Source: an uncultured Pseudomonadota bacterium (GTDB lineage Bacteria > Myxococcota_A > UBA796 > GCA-2862545). Taken from it: a stretch of DNA of 64,000 bases. The translations under genes were made by a program, and so were the position numbers. A model generated the notes under the pieces. That model was not told where the DNA came from, made no database searches, and worked only from the letters and a program-made list of their open reading frames with translations. The stretch is taken from assembly GCA_913061235.1 (NCBI GenBank), contig CAJXTB010000002.1:62001-126000 (forward strand), in the 5' to 3' direction. Below are positions 1 through 8,042 of the stretch, piece by piece (the stretch's first letter is position 1; each line of letters begins with the position of its first letter).

Positions 1-1
1 A

Positions 2-550
2 CGTGAGCTTGGCGCTGTCGGTGGGGCTCAGGCCGAGCCTGATTTTCCCGCGCTCGGCGTCGAGCTGAAGACCATCCCTGTAAATGACAAGGGCGTGCCT
101 ACGTCGTCCACCTGGGTGTCGCTCGCGGACATTGACCTGCGCGTGTCGCGCTGGGAGGACTCGTGGGCACGGCGAAAGCTGTCCCGTGTTCTGTGGGTGC
201 CGGTCATCACTCCTAAGGGCAGCTCGCCTGGTGAGCGCTGTATCGGGCGGCCGCTGCTGTGGTCGCCAACTGCTGTGCAAGACGCTCTCCTTCAGCAGGA
301 CTGGGACGAGCACATGGAGCTCCTAGGCCTGGGGGCCTTCTGGCAGATCGATGCGACTCGGGGGAACGCCTTGCAGCTCCGTCCCAAGGCCGCCAAAGGC
401 AGCGACACCCAGTGGGCCTTGTCGGACGACGGAGAGTGGGTGAGGGCGCAGCCGAAAGGCTTCTACTTGCGACGAACCTTCACCCGAGACGTGTTGGCTG
501 GTGGCATTGCGAGAGAGCAAGGCATTGCCGACGATACGAAAACCCGTTAG
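2..550 (+). CDS. mutH: DNA mismatch repair endonuclease MutH, 5'-truncated by window edge
   Basis: MutH nicks the unmethylated strand at hemimethylated GATC sites after MutS/MutL have recognised a mismatch. The frame is open from base 2, so about 40 N-terminal residues are missing and 182 remain. The catalytic D-x6-E-x-K signature of the MutH/Sau3AI fold is intact: D in PDF at visible residue 14, then E21 and K23 in GVELKTIP, with the same spacing as D70/E77/K79 of E. coli MutH. The rest follows the E. coli protein closely (KLSRVLWVPV, GRPLLWSP, LQLRPKAA, PKGFYLRRTFT). The next gene, rpsB, starts 167 bases downstream. MutH is typical of Dam-methylating Gammaproteobacteria, so its presence in a myxobacterial-looking genome is unusual. 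No dam gene is visible here. Confidence 0.93.
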   Translation, partial: RELGAVGGAQAEPDFPALGVELKTIPVNDKGVPTSSTWVSLADIDLRVSRWEDSWARRKLSRVLWVPVITPKGSSPGERCIGRPLLWSPTAVQDALLQQDWDEHMELLGLGAFWQIDATRGNALQLRPKAAKGSDTQWALSDDGEWVRAQPKGFYLRRTFTRDVLAGGIAREQGIADDTKTR

Positions 551-717
551 CCGCGCCGTCCACTTGTCTTCGGATGAGTGAGATCACACGCTGGAACATC
601 ACGTGTGACCCACGGTGCCCGTGAAAACGGGGTCGGGTCGCAGTGCCAGCGGACGTTTCAACCAAATTCGGGCCTTGTGCCCACGTCTCGTCTCTGACGA
701 GGCATCTGGAGCTCCCT

Positions 718-1554
718 ATGAGCGTTTCCCTCCGCGACCTTCTCGAAGCAGGCGTACATTTCGGTCACCAAACCCGTCGTTGGTCCCCGAGAATGAAGCC
801 ATACATCTATGGCGCCAAGAACGGCATTCACATCATCGACCTTCAGAAGACCGCTCGCGGCCTGGTCGATGCTAGCCGCTTCATCGCGAATGAAGTTGCC
901 CACGGTGGCACCATCATGTTCGTCGGCACCAAGCGCGCCGCACAGGACATCGTCAAAGAAGAGTCCCAACGCTGCGGCATGTACTTCGTGAACAACCGCT
1001 GGCTCGGCGGCACGATGACCAACTGGCAGACCGTTAAGAAGTCAATCGACCGTCTCGTTACGCTCGAAAAGGCCCGCGACGAAGGCCGCTTTGAGCTGTT
1101 GACCAAGAAGGAGGCTCTCGAGCTGTCCCGCGAGATCGCCAAGATGGACCGCAACCTCGGCGGCATCAAGGGCCTCAAGGGTCTGCCGAAGATTATCTTT
1201 GTCATCGACCCGAAGAAGGAGCACATCGCTATCAAAGAAGCGAACAAGCTCAAGATTCCAGTCGTCGCTCTGTGTGACACCAACTGTGACCCGCAAGGAA
1301 TCAGCTACGTCATTCCAGGCAATGATGACGCTCTGAAGTCGATTCGTCTGTTCACCGAAGCCATCGCTGACGCTGTCATCGAAGGCAAGGCAGCATCGAC
1401 CAAGGGTAACAACAACGACGTGTACGTTGCGAAGGCAGCGGCTGCAGACGTCGAAGTTGTCCGTCGTGGCGGCGAAGCTGCTGCTGCTCCGGCTGCCGAA
1501 GCTGCACCAGCCGTCGAAGCTGCACCCGCACCCGCGGTCGCTCCAGAGGCTTAA
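718..1554 (+). CDS. rpsB: 30S ribosomal protein S2
   Basis: S2 is a late-assembling protein of the small ribosomal subunit and helps recruit S1. The start ATG at 718 has GGAG at 708-711 with 6-base spacing and gives the usual N-terminus [20 protein letters not shown]; longer in-frame starts upstream lack this support. Family blocks are clear: [26 protein letters not shown], and [12 protein letters not shown]. The 278-residue protein is longer than E. coli S2 (241) because of an Ala/Pro/Glu-rich low-complexity tail of about 40 residues. tsf follows after 99 bases, the standard bacterial arrangement. Confidence 0.98.
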   Translation: MSVSLRDLLEAGVHFGHQTRRWSPRMKPYIYGAKNGIHIIDLQKTARGLVDASRFIANEVAHGGTIMFVGTKRAAQDIVKEESQRCGMYFVNNRWLGGTMTNWQTVKKSIDRLVTLEKARDEGRFELLTKKEALELSREIAKMDRNLGGIKGLKGLPKIIFVIDPKKEHIAIKEANKLKIPVVALCDTNCDPQGISYVIPGNDDALKSIRLFTEAIADAVIEGKAASTKGNNNDVYVAKAAAADVEVVRRGGEAAAAPAAEAAPAVEAAPAPAVAPEA

Positions 1555-1568
1555 GGGCCCGGTCGCAT

Positions 1569-1590
1569 CACCCGGCCGATGTGCCGGGTG
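1569..1590 (+). terminator. rpsB-tsf intergenic hairpin, possible attenuator
   Basis: A perfect 8-bp stem (CACCCGGC / GCCGGGTG) with a 6-base loop lies 14 bases after the rpsB stop. Only a weak CTTTTC stretch follows about 10 bases later, so it may reduce read-through into tsf or stabilise a 3' end rather than terminate fully. Confidence 0.45.
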
Positions 1591-1653
1591 AACCCACCGC
1601 TTTTCTACTATGCATCCCACTTCCGCCACGCGGGAGAACAGGAGGACTCCGTT

Positions 1654-2298
1654 ATGTCCATGGCCGTCATCAAGCAGCTGCGTCAACGTACCGGCGCAGG
1701 CATTCTCGATTGCAAGAAGGCTCTTGACGAGAATGAAAACAACCTAGAAGCCGCCATCGATTGGCTGCGCGCCAAGGGCATTGCCAAGGCCGCAAAAAAG
1801 TCGGGCCGGGCTGCCACCGAAGGCACCGTTTACAGCTACATCCACGCCGGCGGCTCCATCGGAGTCCTCGTCGAGGTCAACTGTGAAACGGACTTCGTCA
1901 CCAAGACCGACCAGTTCCAGGCGCTCGTTAGCGACATCGCGATGCACATCGCGGCAGCCGCTCCGACCGTCGTCTCTCGCGAAGAGTTGTCCGCTGACGA
2001 CATCGCTCGCGAGCGCGAAGTTCAGAAGGCACGCGTCCTCGAAGAGGGCAAGCCTGAGCACATCGCCGAGAAGATCGTCGATGGCCGCATGGGCAAGTAC
2101 TTTGAAGAAGTCGTGCTCCTGGAGCAGAAGTTCGTCAAGGACGACAGCGTTACCGTTGGCGACCTGCTGACCAACGCCGTTGCGACCATCGGTGAGAACA
2201 TGAAGGTTCGCCGGTTCGCACGCTTCGTCTTGGGCGAAGGCCTTGAGAAGAAGGTTGAAGACTTCGCAGCCGAAGTCGCTGCTGTAGCCAACGGATAA
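1654..2298 (+). CDS. tsf: translation elongation factor Ts
   Basis: EF-Ts exchanges GDP for GTP on EF-Tu. The start ATG at 1654 follows AGGAGG at 1640-1645 with 8-base spacing. Both family signatures are visible: LRQRTGAGILDCKKAL near the N-terminus (UBA-like domain) and EVNCETDFV around residue 80. At 214 residues it is the short form, closer to Thermus EF-Ts than to the 283-residue E. coli protein, so part of the dimerisation region is reduced. It is the last gene before a strong terminator, so rpsB-tsf forms one unit and pyrH has its own start. Confidence 0.98.
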   Translation: MSMAVIKQLRQRTGAGILDCKKALDENENNLEAAIDWLRAKGIAKAAKKSGRAATEGTVYSYIHAGGSIGVLVEVNCETDFVTKTDQFQALVSDIAMHIAAAAPTVVSREELSADDIAREREVQKARVLEEGKPEHIAEKIVDGRMGKYFEEVVLLEQKFVKDDSVTVGDLLTNAVATIGENMKVRRFARFVLGEGLEKKVEDFAAEVAAVANG

Positions 2299-2317
2299 GG
2301 AAAAACGGCGGGGATCT

Positions 2318-2400
2318 GCAGCGCAGTTCTTCGTCGCTGCGGCCGCCGCGTACGGAAGTACGCTTGGGGGCTTGCTCCTCGCCCTGCACTACAGCGACCC
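2318..2400. other. structured spacer downstream of tsf
   Basis: No gene is seen here. The stretch folds into small hairpins: GCAGCG / CGCTGC at 2318-2323 and 2335-2340, and GCGTAC-GGAA-GTACGC at 2348-2363. The words CTTCGTCGCT and a nearby GCGGCCG recur in the spacer after rpsI (15461-15490), so this may be a second intergenic repeat type associated with ribosomal operon ends. Confidence 0.4.
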
Positions 2401-2421
2401 ACCTTTTGGGTGGCTAGATTT

Positions 2422-2456
2422 GAGCTCCGTCCTTTGTGGACGGGGCTCTTTTCTTT
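2422..2456 (+). terminator. rho-independent terminator of rpsB-tsf
   Basis: An 11-bp stem (GAGCTCCGTCC / GGACGGGGCTC, one G-T wobble) with loop TTTGT is followed directly by TTTTCTTT. Confidence 0.9.
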
Positions 2457-2585
2457 GGCGTGGCGCTTTGTGAGGAGGGACATTGAACGGTGGGCCGTGT
2501 TTGGGGCGAAGTGTGTGGCACGAAGTCCACGCGGACCCACCTTAAACTGTGGCGGCGCACCATTGCTGGCGGGCCAAGCGGACCT

Positions 2586-2674
2586 CTCTGGCGTCTGACG
2601 TCTGACATCTGACCGCCAGAAGCACCAAAACCCCCGTCGCCAGAGTCTCACAACTCATCGCTCACAGCTCACGT
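2586..2674. repeat. heptad repeat element A (single arm)
   Basis: Four consecutive 7-bp units of type NTCTGAC fill 2586-2613 (the first is degenerate, CTCTGGC). They are preceded by a short potential hairpin around GGCCAAGCGGACC. A second run of four heptads of type CTCANNN (CTCACAA and relatives) occupies 2647-2674. The first run is the same repeat found as inverted pairs at 28.1, 43.8 and 49.0 kb, but no opposing arm is seen at this locus. The rest of 2457-2784 holds no gene that can be supported. Confidence 0.75.
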
Positions 2675-2784
2675 TCGCCAAACGGACTGCGCACTTCGTA
2701 AACACCGGCAACTAGGCACCAAACCTACCCGCGTGTTGGGACTCATCGCGCTATGGGGCCTCGGGTTTGTAGGAGGGGACTGCC

Positions 2785-3507
2785 ATGGCGGGTGAACCGG
2801 CGTACAAGAGTGTGCTCATTAAGCTTTCCGGCGAGATGCTCGCGGGAACGGCTGGGTCGGGCGTTGACCAGGAGACTCTTGGGCGATTTGCCCAAGAGGT
2901 CTTTGAGGTCTCGCAGATGGGCGTCCAGGTCTCGGTAGTGATTGGCGGCGGAAACATCTTCCGTGGTCTCGCGGGGGCTGCCAAAGGCATGGACCGCACG
3001 AGTGCTGACCACATGGGGATGCTTGCTACCGTGATCAATGCGCTCGCTATGCAAGACGCGCTGGAACGGCTGGGTTGCTACACGCGGGTCATGTCTGCCA
3101 TTGAGATGCACCAGATCAGCGAGCCTTACATTCGCCGTCGTGCCACACGACATCTGGAGAAGGGACGTGTGGTTCTGTTCGCTGCGGGTACAGGAAATCC
3201 TTACTTTTCGACGGACACTGCGGCGGCACTACGGGCAGCCGAGATTCACGCCGAGGTCATCCTCAAGGCCACCAAGGTCGATGGCGTTTACGACAAAGAC
3301 CCCAATCTGTATGATGACGCCGTTCGCTTCGACAGCTTGACCTACTTGGACGTGCTCAATCGCGGTCTGAAGGTCATGGATGCGACAGCGGTCAGTCTGT
3401 GCATGGACAACAACCTCCCCATCGTTGTCTTTGACATGCACCAAGCAGGAAACATTGCCCGTGTGGTACGCGGGGAAAAGATCGGCACCCGTGTCGAGAA
3501 CGGCTGA
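2785..3507 (+). CDS. pyrH: UMP kinase
   Basis: PyrH phosphorylates UMP to UDP in pyrimidine nucleotide synthesis and belongs to the amino-acid-kinase fold, forming hexamers regulated by GTP and UTP. The start ATG at 2785 has AGGAGGGG at 2771-2778. Family motifs are present: [10 protein letters not shown] at the N-terminus, [46 protein letters not shown], and [10 protein letters not shown]. The length of 240 residues is normal. It heads the pyrH-frr-uppS-cdsA-rseP-tsaB run; frr starts 11 bases after its stop. Confidence 0.98.
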   Translation: MAGEPAYKSVLIKLSGEMLAGTAGSGVDQETLGRFAQEVFEVSQMGVQVSVVIGGGNIFRGLAGAAKGMDRTSADHMGMLATVINALAMQDALERLGCYTRVMSAIEMHQISEPYIRRRATRHLEKGRVVLFAAGTGNPYFSTDTAAALRAAEIHAEVILKATKVDGVYDKDPNLYDDAVRFDSLTYLDVLNRGLKVMDATAVSLCMDNNLPIVVFDMHQAGNIARVVRGEKIGTRVENG

Positions 3508-3518
3508 AGGAGACCTCC

Positions 3519-4079
3519 ATGGACGATTACATTGATGCAATGAAGGAAGATGTGGAGAAGGCGCTCGAAGCGCTGGGCGCACAGCTTCAAACCATTCGTA
3601 CCGGTCGCGCGACCCCACAGTTGGTGGACGGCGTCTCGGTTCACGTGGCCTCATATGGTGCCACAATGCCTCTGAACCAGCTGGCGACAGTACAGGCTCC
3701 AGATGCCCGGTTGCTCACGGTCACTCCGTGGGACAAGTCGACACTGGCTGACGTTGAGCGCGCCATCATCTCGGCCGACCTGGGTCTCAACCCCTCGAAC
3801 GACGGCGTGTTGATCCGCGTCCCAGTGCCCGCACTGACCGCGGACCGTCGCCAAGAGCTGGTCCGTCAGGTGAAGAAGTTCTCCGAGGACATCCGCATTC
3901 GCGTGCGCCACATCCGTCGTGAGTACAACGACATCTTCAAGGGTGCCGAAGACGACGGAGACATCTCAGAGGACGATCTGCATCGTCTTCTCGCCCGCGT
4001 GCAAGAGCAGACCGACACCGCTGTTAAGCGTATCGAAGCTGCCTCGGACGCCAAAGAAGCTGAAGTTCTCGAGGTCTAG
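3519..4079 (+). CDS. frr: ribosome recycling factor
   Basis: RRF works with EF-G to split post-termination ribosomes. The 186-residue length is the family standard. It has the three-helix-bundle pattern with LQTIRTGRATPQLVDGV near the N-terminus, TVTPWDKS in domain II, and VRHIRREYND followed by an acidic helix at the end. An AAGGAG at 3507-3512 precedes the ATG at 3519. The stop codon is one base before the TTG start of uppS, so translation of the two is probably coupled. Confidence 0.98.
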   Translation: MDDYIDAMKEDVEKALEALGAQLQTIRTGRATPQLVDGVSVHVASYGATMPLNQLATVQAPDARLLTVTPWDKSTLADVERAIISADLGLNPSNDGVLIRVPVPALTADRRQELVRQVKKFSEDIRIRVRHIRREYNDIFKGAEDDGDISEDDLHRLLARVQEQTDTAVKRIEAASDAKEAEVLEV

Positions 4080-4080
4080 C

Positions 4081-4830
4081 TTGGACGACGTTCTTGAGGC
4101 TTACACCGGTCCGGTCCCACGCCACATCGCCGTCATCATGGACGGCAACGGGCGCTGGGCGCAGCAGCGTGGTGAAGATCGCACAGCTGGGCATCGGGCC
4201 GGTGCCAAAACAGTGCGCGCCATCACGCGAGCGTGCGCAAAGCTCGGCGTGGAAGTGCTGACGCTGTACAGCTTTTCCACCGAGAACTGGGGACGCCCGC
4301 AGATCGAGGTCGACGCGCTGATGGCTCTGTTGACGGACTATTTGGAGTCCGAAGCCGACGAGTTGTTGGCTAACCAGATTCGCCTGCGCGCGATTGGTGA
4401 GCTCGATGCTCTGCCAGCTGGCGTGCGCATGCTCCTGGAGCAGGTCGGACAAATCACGGCGGACAAGGACCGAATGGACTTGGTCTTGGCGCTCTCCTAC
4501 GGGTCGCGTCAGGAGATTGTCCGGACGATTCGTACACTCTCGGAACGGGTCGCTGCCGGCACCTTAGACTCATCGGACATTGATGAGGCCATGGTCAGTG
4601 AGACCCTCGACACGGCCTTTGGCCCCGACCCCGACCTCATCATTCGCACGAGTGGTGAGTTTCGCTTGTCCAACTTCCTTCTGTGGCAGGCGGCTTACGC
4701 CGAGATGTACGTCACAGACGTGTTGTGGCCCGACTTTGATGAGACGGAGCTCGTCCGCGCCCTCAACGTATTTGGGCGTCGGCAGCGGCGGTTTGGAAAG
4801 ACCGCAGAGCAAATGGCCGAATCCCCATGA
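4081..4830 (+). CDS. uppS: undecaprenyl diphosphate synthase
   Basis: UppS makes the C55 lipid carrier for peptidoglycan and O-antigen by cis-prenyl transfer of isopentenyl diphosphate. The chosen start is TTG 4081, with GAGG at 4071-4074 and 6-base spacing; it gives 249 residues, against 253 in E. coli. An ATG-led extension upstream would run through frr and is rejected. Signature regions: HIAVIMDGNGRWA with the catalytic Asp, HRAGAKTVR, YSFSTENW, and RTSGEFRLSNFLLWQ.AYAE near the C-terminus. The stop overlaps the cdsA start by 4 bases (ATGA). Confidence 0.96.
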   Translation: MDDVLEAYTGPVPRHIAVIMDGNGRWAQQRGEDRTAGHRAGAKTVRAITRACAKLGVEVLTLYSFSTENWGRPQIEVDALMALLTDYLESEADELLANQIRLRAIGELDALPAGVRMLLEQVGQITADKDRMDLVLALSYGSRQEIVRTIRTLSERVAAGTLDSSDIDEAMVSETLDTAFGPDPDLIIRTSGEFRLSNFLLWQAAYAEMYVTDVLWPDFDETELVRALNVFGRRQRRFGKTAEQMAESP

Positions 4831-5630
4831 TGACACGCATTCTCGCGGCGGTTGTGGGGCTGGCACTCATCTTGCCGGTCATCCTCTTCGGTGGCTCACT
4901 TGGCGTTGAGTTGATGGTGCCCGTGTTTGGGCTCATTGCCCTGCACGAGTTCGCCTCCATGGCCTTTGGCGACCGTCGTTGGTGGGCTCTTCGTGGCTTG
5001 GTGGTCGGTGCCGGCTCAGTGTACGCATCGCTTCTGTACGCACCCGCAGAGTTCCACGGCCTGTCCGTCGTCTTGGCCACTCTGTTTGCCTTCTTGTACG
5101 TGTTGGCACGGCCTGGTGGAACCACCCAGGGAGCGGCTGACCTTGCTGGGCGGCTGGTTCTCGGCACGGTCTGGATCGGTGGCTTTCTGGCGTTCCTGCC
5201 GCTCTTGCGTCGGTTGGACCAAGGCGTGGCCTGGATTTTCTTGGCCTTGGCCATTCCGTGGCTAGGCGACACTGGCGCCTATTTTGCTGGGCGTGCTTTG
5301 GGTAAGCACAAGCTGTACGAGCTCATCAGTCCCAAGAAGACAATCGAAGGGTACGTCGGCGGAATCATCACGGCGACCATCGGTGTTTTCGTCATTCGCA
5401 GTCTTTCCCTGTCCGTTCTCTCGCCGCTGGATTGTGTACTGATCGGTGTTGGTATCGGTACTTTGGCAGTCCTTGGTGACCTCGCTGAGAGCCTGCTCAA
5501 GCGTGCTTTCGGCGTGAAAGACAGCGGCAAGATCATGCCAGGCCACGGCGGATTGCTCGACCGCATCGATTCACTACTCTTCGTGCTCCCGCCGCTTTAC
5601 GGCTATGCCTTGTGGGTCTTGTCGAGGTGA
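4827..5630 (+). CDS. cdsA: phosphatidate cytidylyltransferase
   Basis: CdsA converts phosphatidic acid and CTP to CDP-diacylglycerol, the branch point of phospholipid synthesis, in the inner membrane. The 267-residue protein has a series of hydrophobic helices beginning with RILAAVVGLALILPVILFG. Diagnostic C-terminal residues are visible: GDTGAYFAGRALGKHKLYE, SPKKTIEGYVGG, and HGGLLDRIDSL with the metal-binding D-R-x-D. It overlaps uppS by 4 bases and is followed 4 bases later by rseP. The dxr gene that often sits between cdsA and rseP is absent. Confidence 0.96.
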   Translation: MMTRILAAVVGLALILPVILFGGSLGVELMVPVFGLIALHEFASMAFGDRRWWALRGLVVGAGSVYASLLYAPAEFHGLSVVLATLFAFLYVLARPGGTTQGAADLAGRLVLGTVWIGGFLAFLPLLRRLDQGVAWIFLALAIPWLGDTGAYFAGRALGKHKLYELISPKKTIEGYVGGIITATIGVFVIRSLSLSVLSPLDCVLIGVGIGTLAVLGDLAESLLKRAFGVKDSGKIMPGHGGLLDRIDSLLFVLPPLYGYALWVLSR

Positions 5631-5634
5631 CTGC

Positions 5635-7326
5635 GTGCTGACCCAACTCATTGCCGGATTGTCCATGTTGTCCGTGCTTGTGGTCATCCACGAGTTCGGC
5701 CACTTCATCATCGCCCGGTGGTGCGGCGTGGGCGTGCCCGTCTTCAGCGTTGGAATGGGGCCACGGCTGTTCGGCATTCGCTGGGGCGAGACAGACTACC
5801 GAGTCTCTGCAGTTCCGATTGGCGGGTACGTTCAGATGTCCGGTTCCGACCCGTTCGGTGCCGAAGACCCTGACAGCTATGTGCCGCCCGAAAAGAACTT
5901 CATGCTCAAGCCCATCTGGCAACGCTTGGCCATCTTGTTTGCAGGGCCCGGCTTCAACATCGCCTTGCCGTTCTTCGTCTTCACCGCTGTCCTGATGGCT
6001 GGTGAACCGTACTCGGACAACACCATTGGGGCCGTTCAGGTCGGAAGTGCGGCGGAAGAAGCGGGAATCGAAGAGCGCGAGTGGGTTGCCGCTGTCAATG
6101 GCGTGCCAGCCGAGACCTGGCAAGACGCTCAAGAGCAGATGGCGCTAGTAGAGGGGACATCCGTGACCCTCACAATTGGCTCCGATTCTGGCCAACGACA
6201 AGTCGTGTTGCCCGTTGGGGCGGACAGCTCTCCCACGTTGGGCTCGTTGGGGCTTGGCTGGAATGCGATGTCCTCGAGGGTGGGTGTCGCAGATCCCGAC
6301 TCCCCAGCAGGACTGGCCGGCTTGCTCACCGGTGACGGCATCACGGAAGTTGACGGCTTGGCCGTCAAGACCTGGTCCGACCTTCAGACCGCACTCACTC
6401 CTGGAGTCACGCACACTGTCAAGTACCGGCGCGCGGAGACATCCGAAGATGGGGTCGTCGAGATTGTAGACGGCGAAGCAACGCTACCTGCCGATAGCGG
6501 CTGGACAGCGGACTTTGACGACTACTGGGTGGGGTCTTGGGGCCTGGAGCCCATCAGCTTGTACGCCCGCGGATTCACCAAGGAGTCACGAGCCAAAGAA
6601 GCCGGTGTTGTCCTGGGTGACCGCTTCTACGCCATTGACGGTGAGCGGGTCCGAGAGTGGGGTGACCTGACCCAGATGGTCAATGCGACGGCTCCAGAGC
6701 CAACGGATGACACGCCTGGCGGATGTGGTGAAGATGAACCGGTGGACGCTGAACGGCCGCTGACACTGACAGTGATTCGAGACGGCGAACTACTGGACTT
6801 GACCTTCACTCCAGCCATGCGACGCGAAGCCTTTGGACCAAAGGTCTACTATCGTCCGCTTATCGGAGTCCAGCTGGACCCAAACACGATGGTCGCTGGT
6901 TCCTCGGTCATTAAGAGCTACCCCTTCACCGAGGCTTTGCCGCGGTCGGGTTCGCAGGTCAAGCAGGTCTTCACGGGCAGTCTGACAGCGATTGGTGGGC
7001 TACTCACCGGCGGACGTCGAGTGAGCGAGACCTTTGGTGGACCGGTCGCCATCTTTGCAATGGCTGGCGAGTCGGTCCAGTACGGTTGGACCGCCTTTGC
7101 CAAGTTGTTGGGGGCCATCAGCTTGTCTCTTGGCATTGTGAACTTGCTGCCAGTGCCAGCTCTAGATGGCGGGCAGATTCTGTTTTACACGATTGAAGGC
7201 ATTCGCGGTCGCCCACTGTCACTTCGTCTACGTGAGCGAATTCAGATGATTGGCGTGCTGATGCTCGTCGCTCTTGTGTTGGTCGTCACCTTCAACGACA
7301 TTACTCGCGTCATTACGGGCGGCTGA
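5635..7326 (+). CDS. rseP: site-2 intramembrane zinc metalloprotease RseP with three PDZ domains
   Basis: RseP-type proteases cut anti-sigma factors and signal-peptide remnants inside the membrane. The start GTG 5635 has GAGGTG five bases upstream inside the end of cdsA. The zinc motif HEFGH is at residues 19-23 in the first transmembrane helix, and the third ligand motif NLLPVPALDGGQ begins near residue 503, followed by a last helix. Between them are three PDZ-like repeats, recognisable from AAEEAGIEE...VAAVNGVPAETWQD, SPAGLAGLLTGDGITEVDG, and RAKEAGVVLGDRFYAIDGE. At 563 residues it is over 100 longer than E. coli RseP (450, two PDZ domains). An ECF sigma factor (18.1 kb) exists in the window, but no physical link to this protease is shown. 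Confidence 0.95.
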   Translation: MLTQLIAGLSMLSVLVVIHEFGHFIIARWCGVGVPVFSVGMGPRLFGIRWGETDYRVSAVPIGGYVQMSGSDPFGAEDPDSYVPPEKNFMLKPIWQRLAILFAGPGFNIALPFFVFTAVLMAGEPYSDNTIGAVQVGSAAEEAGIEEREWVAAVNGVPAETWQDAQEQMALVEGTSVTLTIGSDSGQRQVVLPVGADSSPTLGSLGLGWNAMSSRVGVADPDSPAGLAGLLTGDGITEVDGLAVKTWSDLQTALTPGVTHTVKYRRAETSEDGVVEIVDGEATLPADSGWTADFDDYWVGSWGLEPISLYARGFTKESRAKEAGVVLGDRFYAIDGERVREWGDLTQMVNATAPEPTDDTPGGCGEDEPVDAERPLTLTVIRDGELLDLTFTPAMRREAFGPKVYYRPLIGVQLDPNTMVAGSSVIKSYPFTEALPRSGSQVKQVFTGSLTAIGGLLTGGRRVSETFGGPVAIFAMAGESVQYGWTAFAKLLGAISLSLGIVNLLPVPALDGGQILFYTIEGIRGRPLSLRLRERIQMIGVLMLVALVLVVTFNDITRVITGG

Positions 7327-8018
7327 TGAACGTCTTGGCGATTGATACTTCGGGCCCGGTTGTTGGTGTTGCTCTCCTTGTTGGAGACGCACTGTCTACG
7401 CGAACCGAGCGAGTGCTGCGCGGCTCCGAGACACGCATTGCGACTTGGGCGTCGGAGCTGTGCATTGCCGCAGGTATTGCCGTTGCTGACCTGGACGGTG
7501 TAGCGGTGTCTCGCGGTCCCGGCGCATTTACGGGGCTCCGGGTGGGCTTGTCGACCGCATTGGGCATCGCACATGGCGTTGGATGCCCGGTCATTGCGGA
7601 ATCGTCGCTCCGCTCTAGGGCGCGTCGCGTCGGACAAGACCGTGTTCTAAGCATGCTTGATGCCCGAAAGTCTCGTGTGTACGCCATGTGGACCGAAGAC
7701 GGCGGACGCTCTGTGACCTCCGGCCCAGCAGATGTGTCGGTCGAAGAAGCGCTGTCTTGGACCAGCGGTGTGTTTACGGCCACTGGTGAAGGAGCGCTTG
7801 CGTATCGAGAGGCACTGGAGGCCGCAGGAGTGCCCATCGCCTCCGACGCAGACAGCCCTGCTGTAGATACGTTGGTTCGGTTTGCTGCAGAGAGCCTCAA
7901 ACGAGGTGAGGGCGTGCAACCCACAGATGTCATCCCGGTTTACCTGCGGCGACCAGATGCTCGAACCATCGCAGAACGGGCGGCAGCAAAGCAGGGCGTC
8001 GCCCCCGCAACACGTTAG
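7326..8018 (+). CDS. tsaB: tRNA threonylcarbamoyladenosine biosynthesis protein TsaB
   Basis: TsaB is the scaffold partner of TsaD in making t6A37 of ANN-decoding tRNAs. The 230-residue protein has the ASKHA-fold start MNVLAIDTSG, the TsaB hallmark SRGPGAFTGLRVGLSTALGIA, and the block DARKSRVYAMW. Its ATG overlaps the last base of the rseP stop codon, so it is the final coupled member of the pyrH super-operon. Confidence 0.95.
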   Translation: MNVLAIDTSGPVVGVALLVGDALSTRTERVLRGSETRIATWASELCIAAGIAVADLDGVAVSRGPGAFTGLRVGLSTALGIAHGVGCPVIAESSLRSRARRVGQDRVLSMLDARKSRVYAMWTEDGGRSVTSGPADVSVEEALSWTSGVFTATGEGALAYREALEAAGVPIASDADSPAVDTLVRFAAESLKRGEGVQPTDVIPVYLRRPDARTIAERAAAKQGVAPATR

Positions 8019-8042
8019 CAGCGGGTCCCTTTAGGAGACCGC

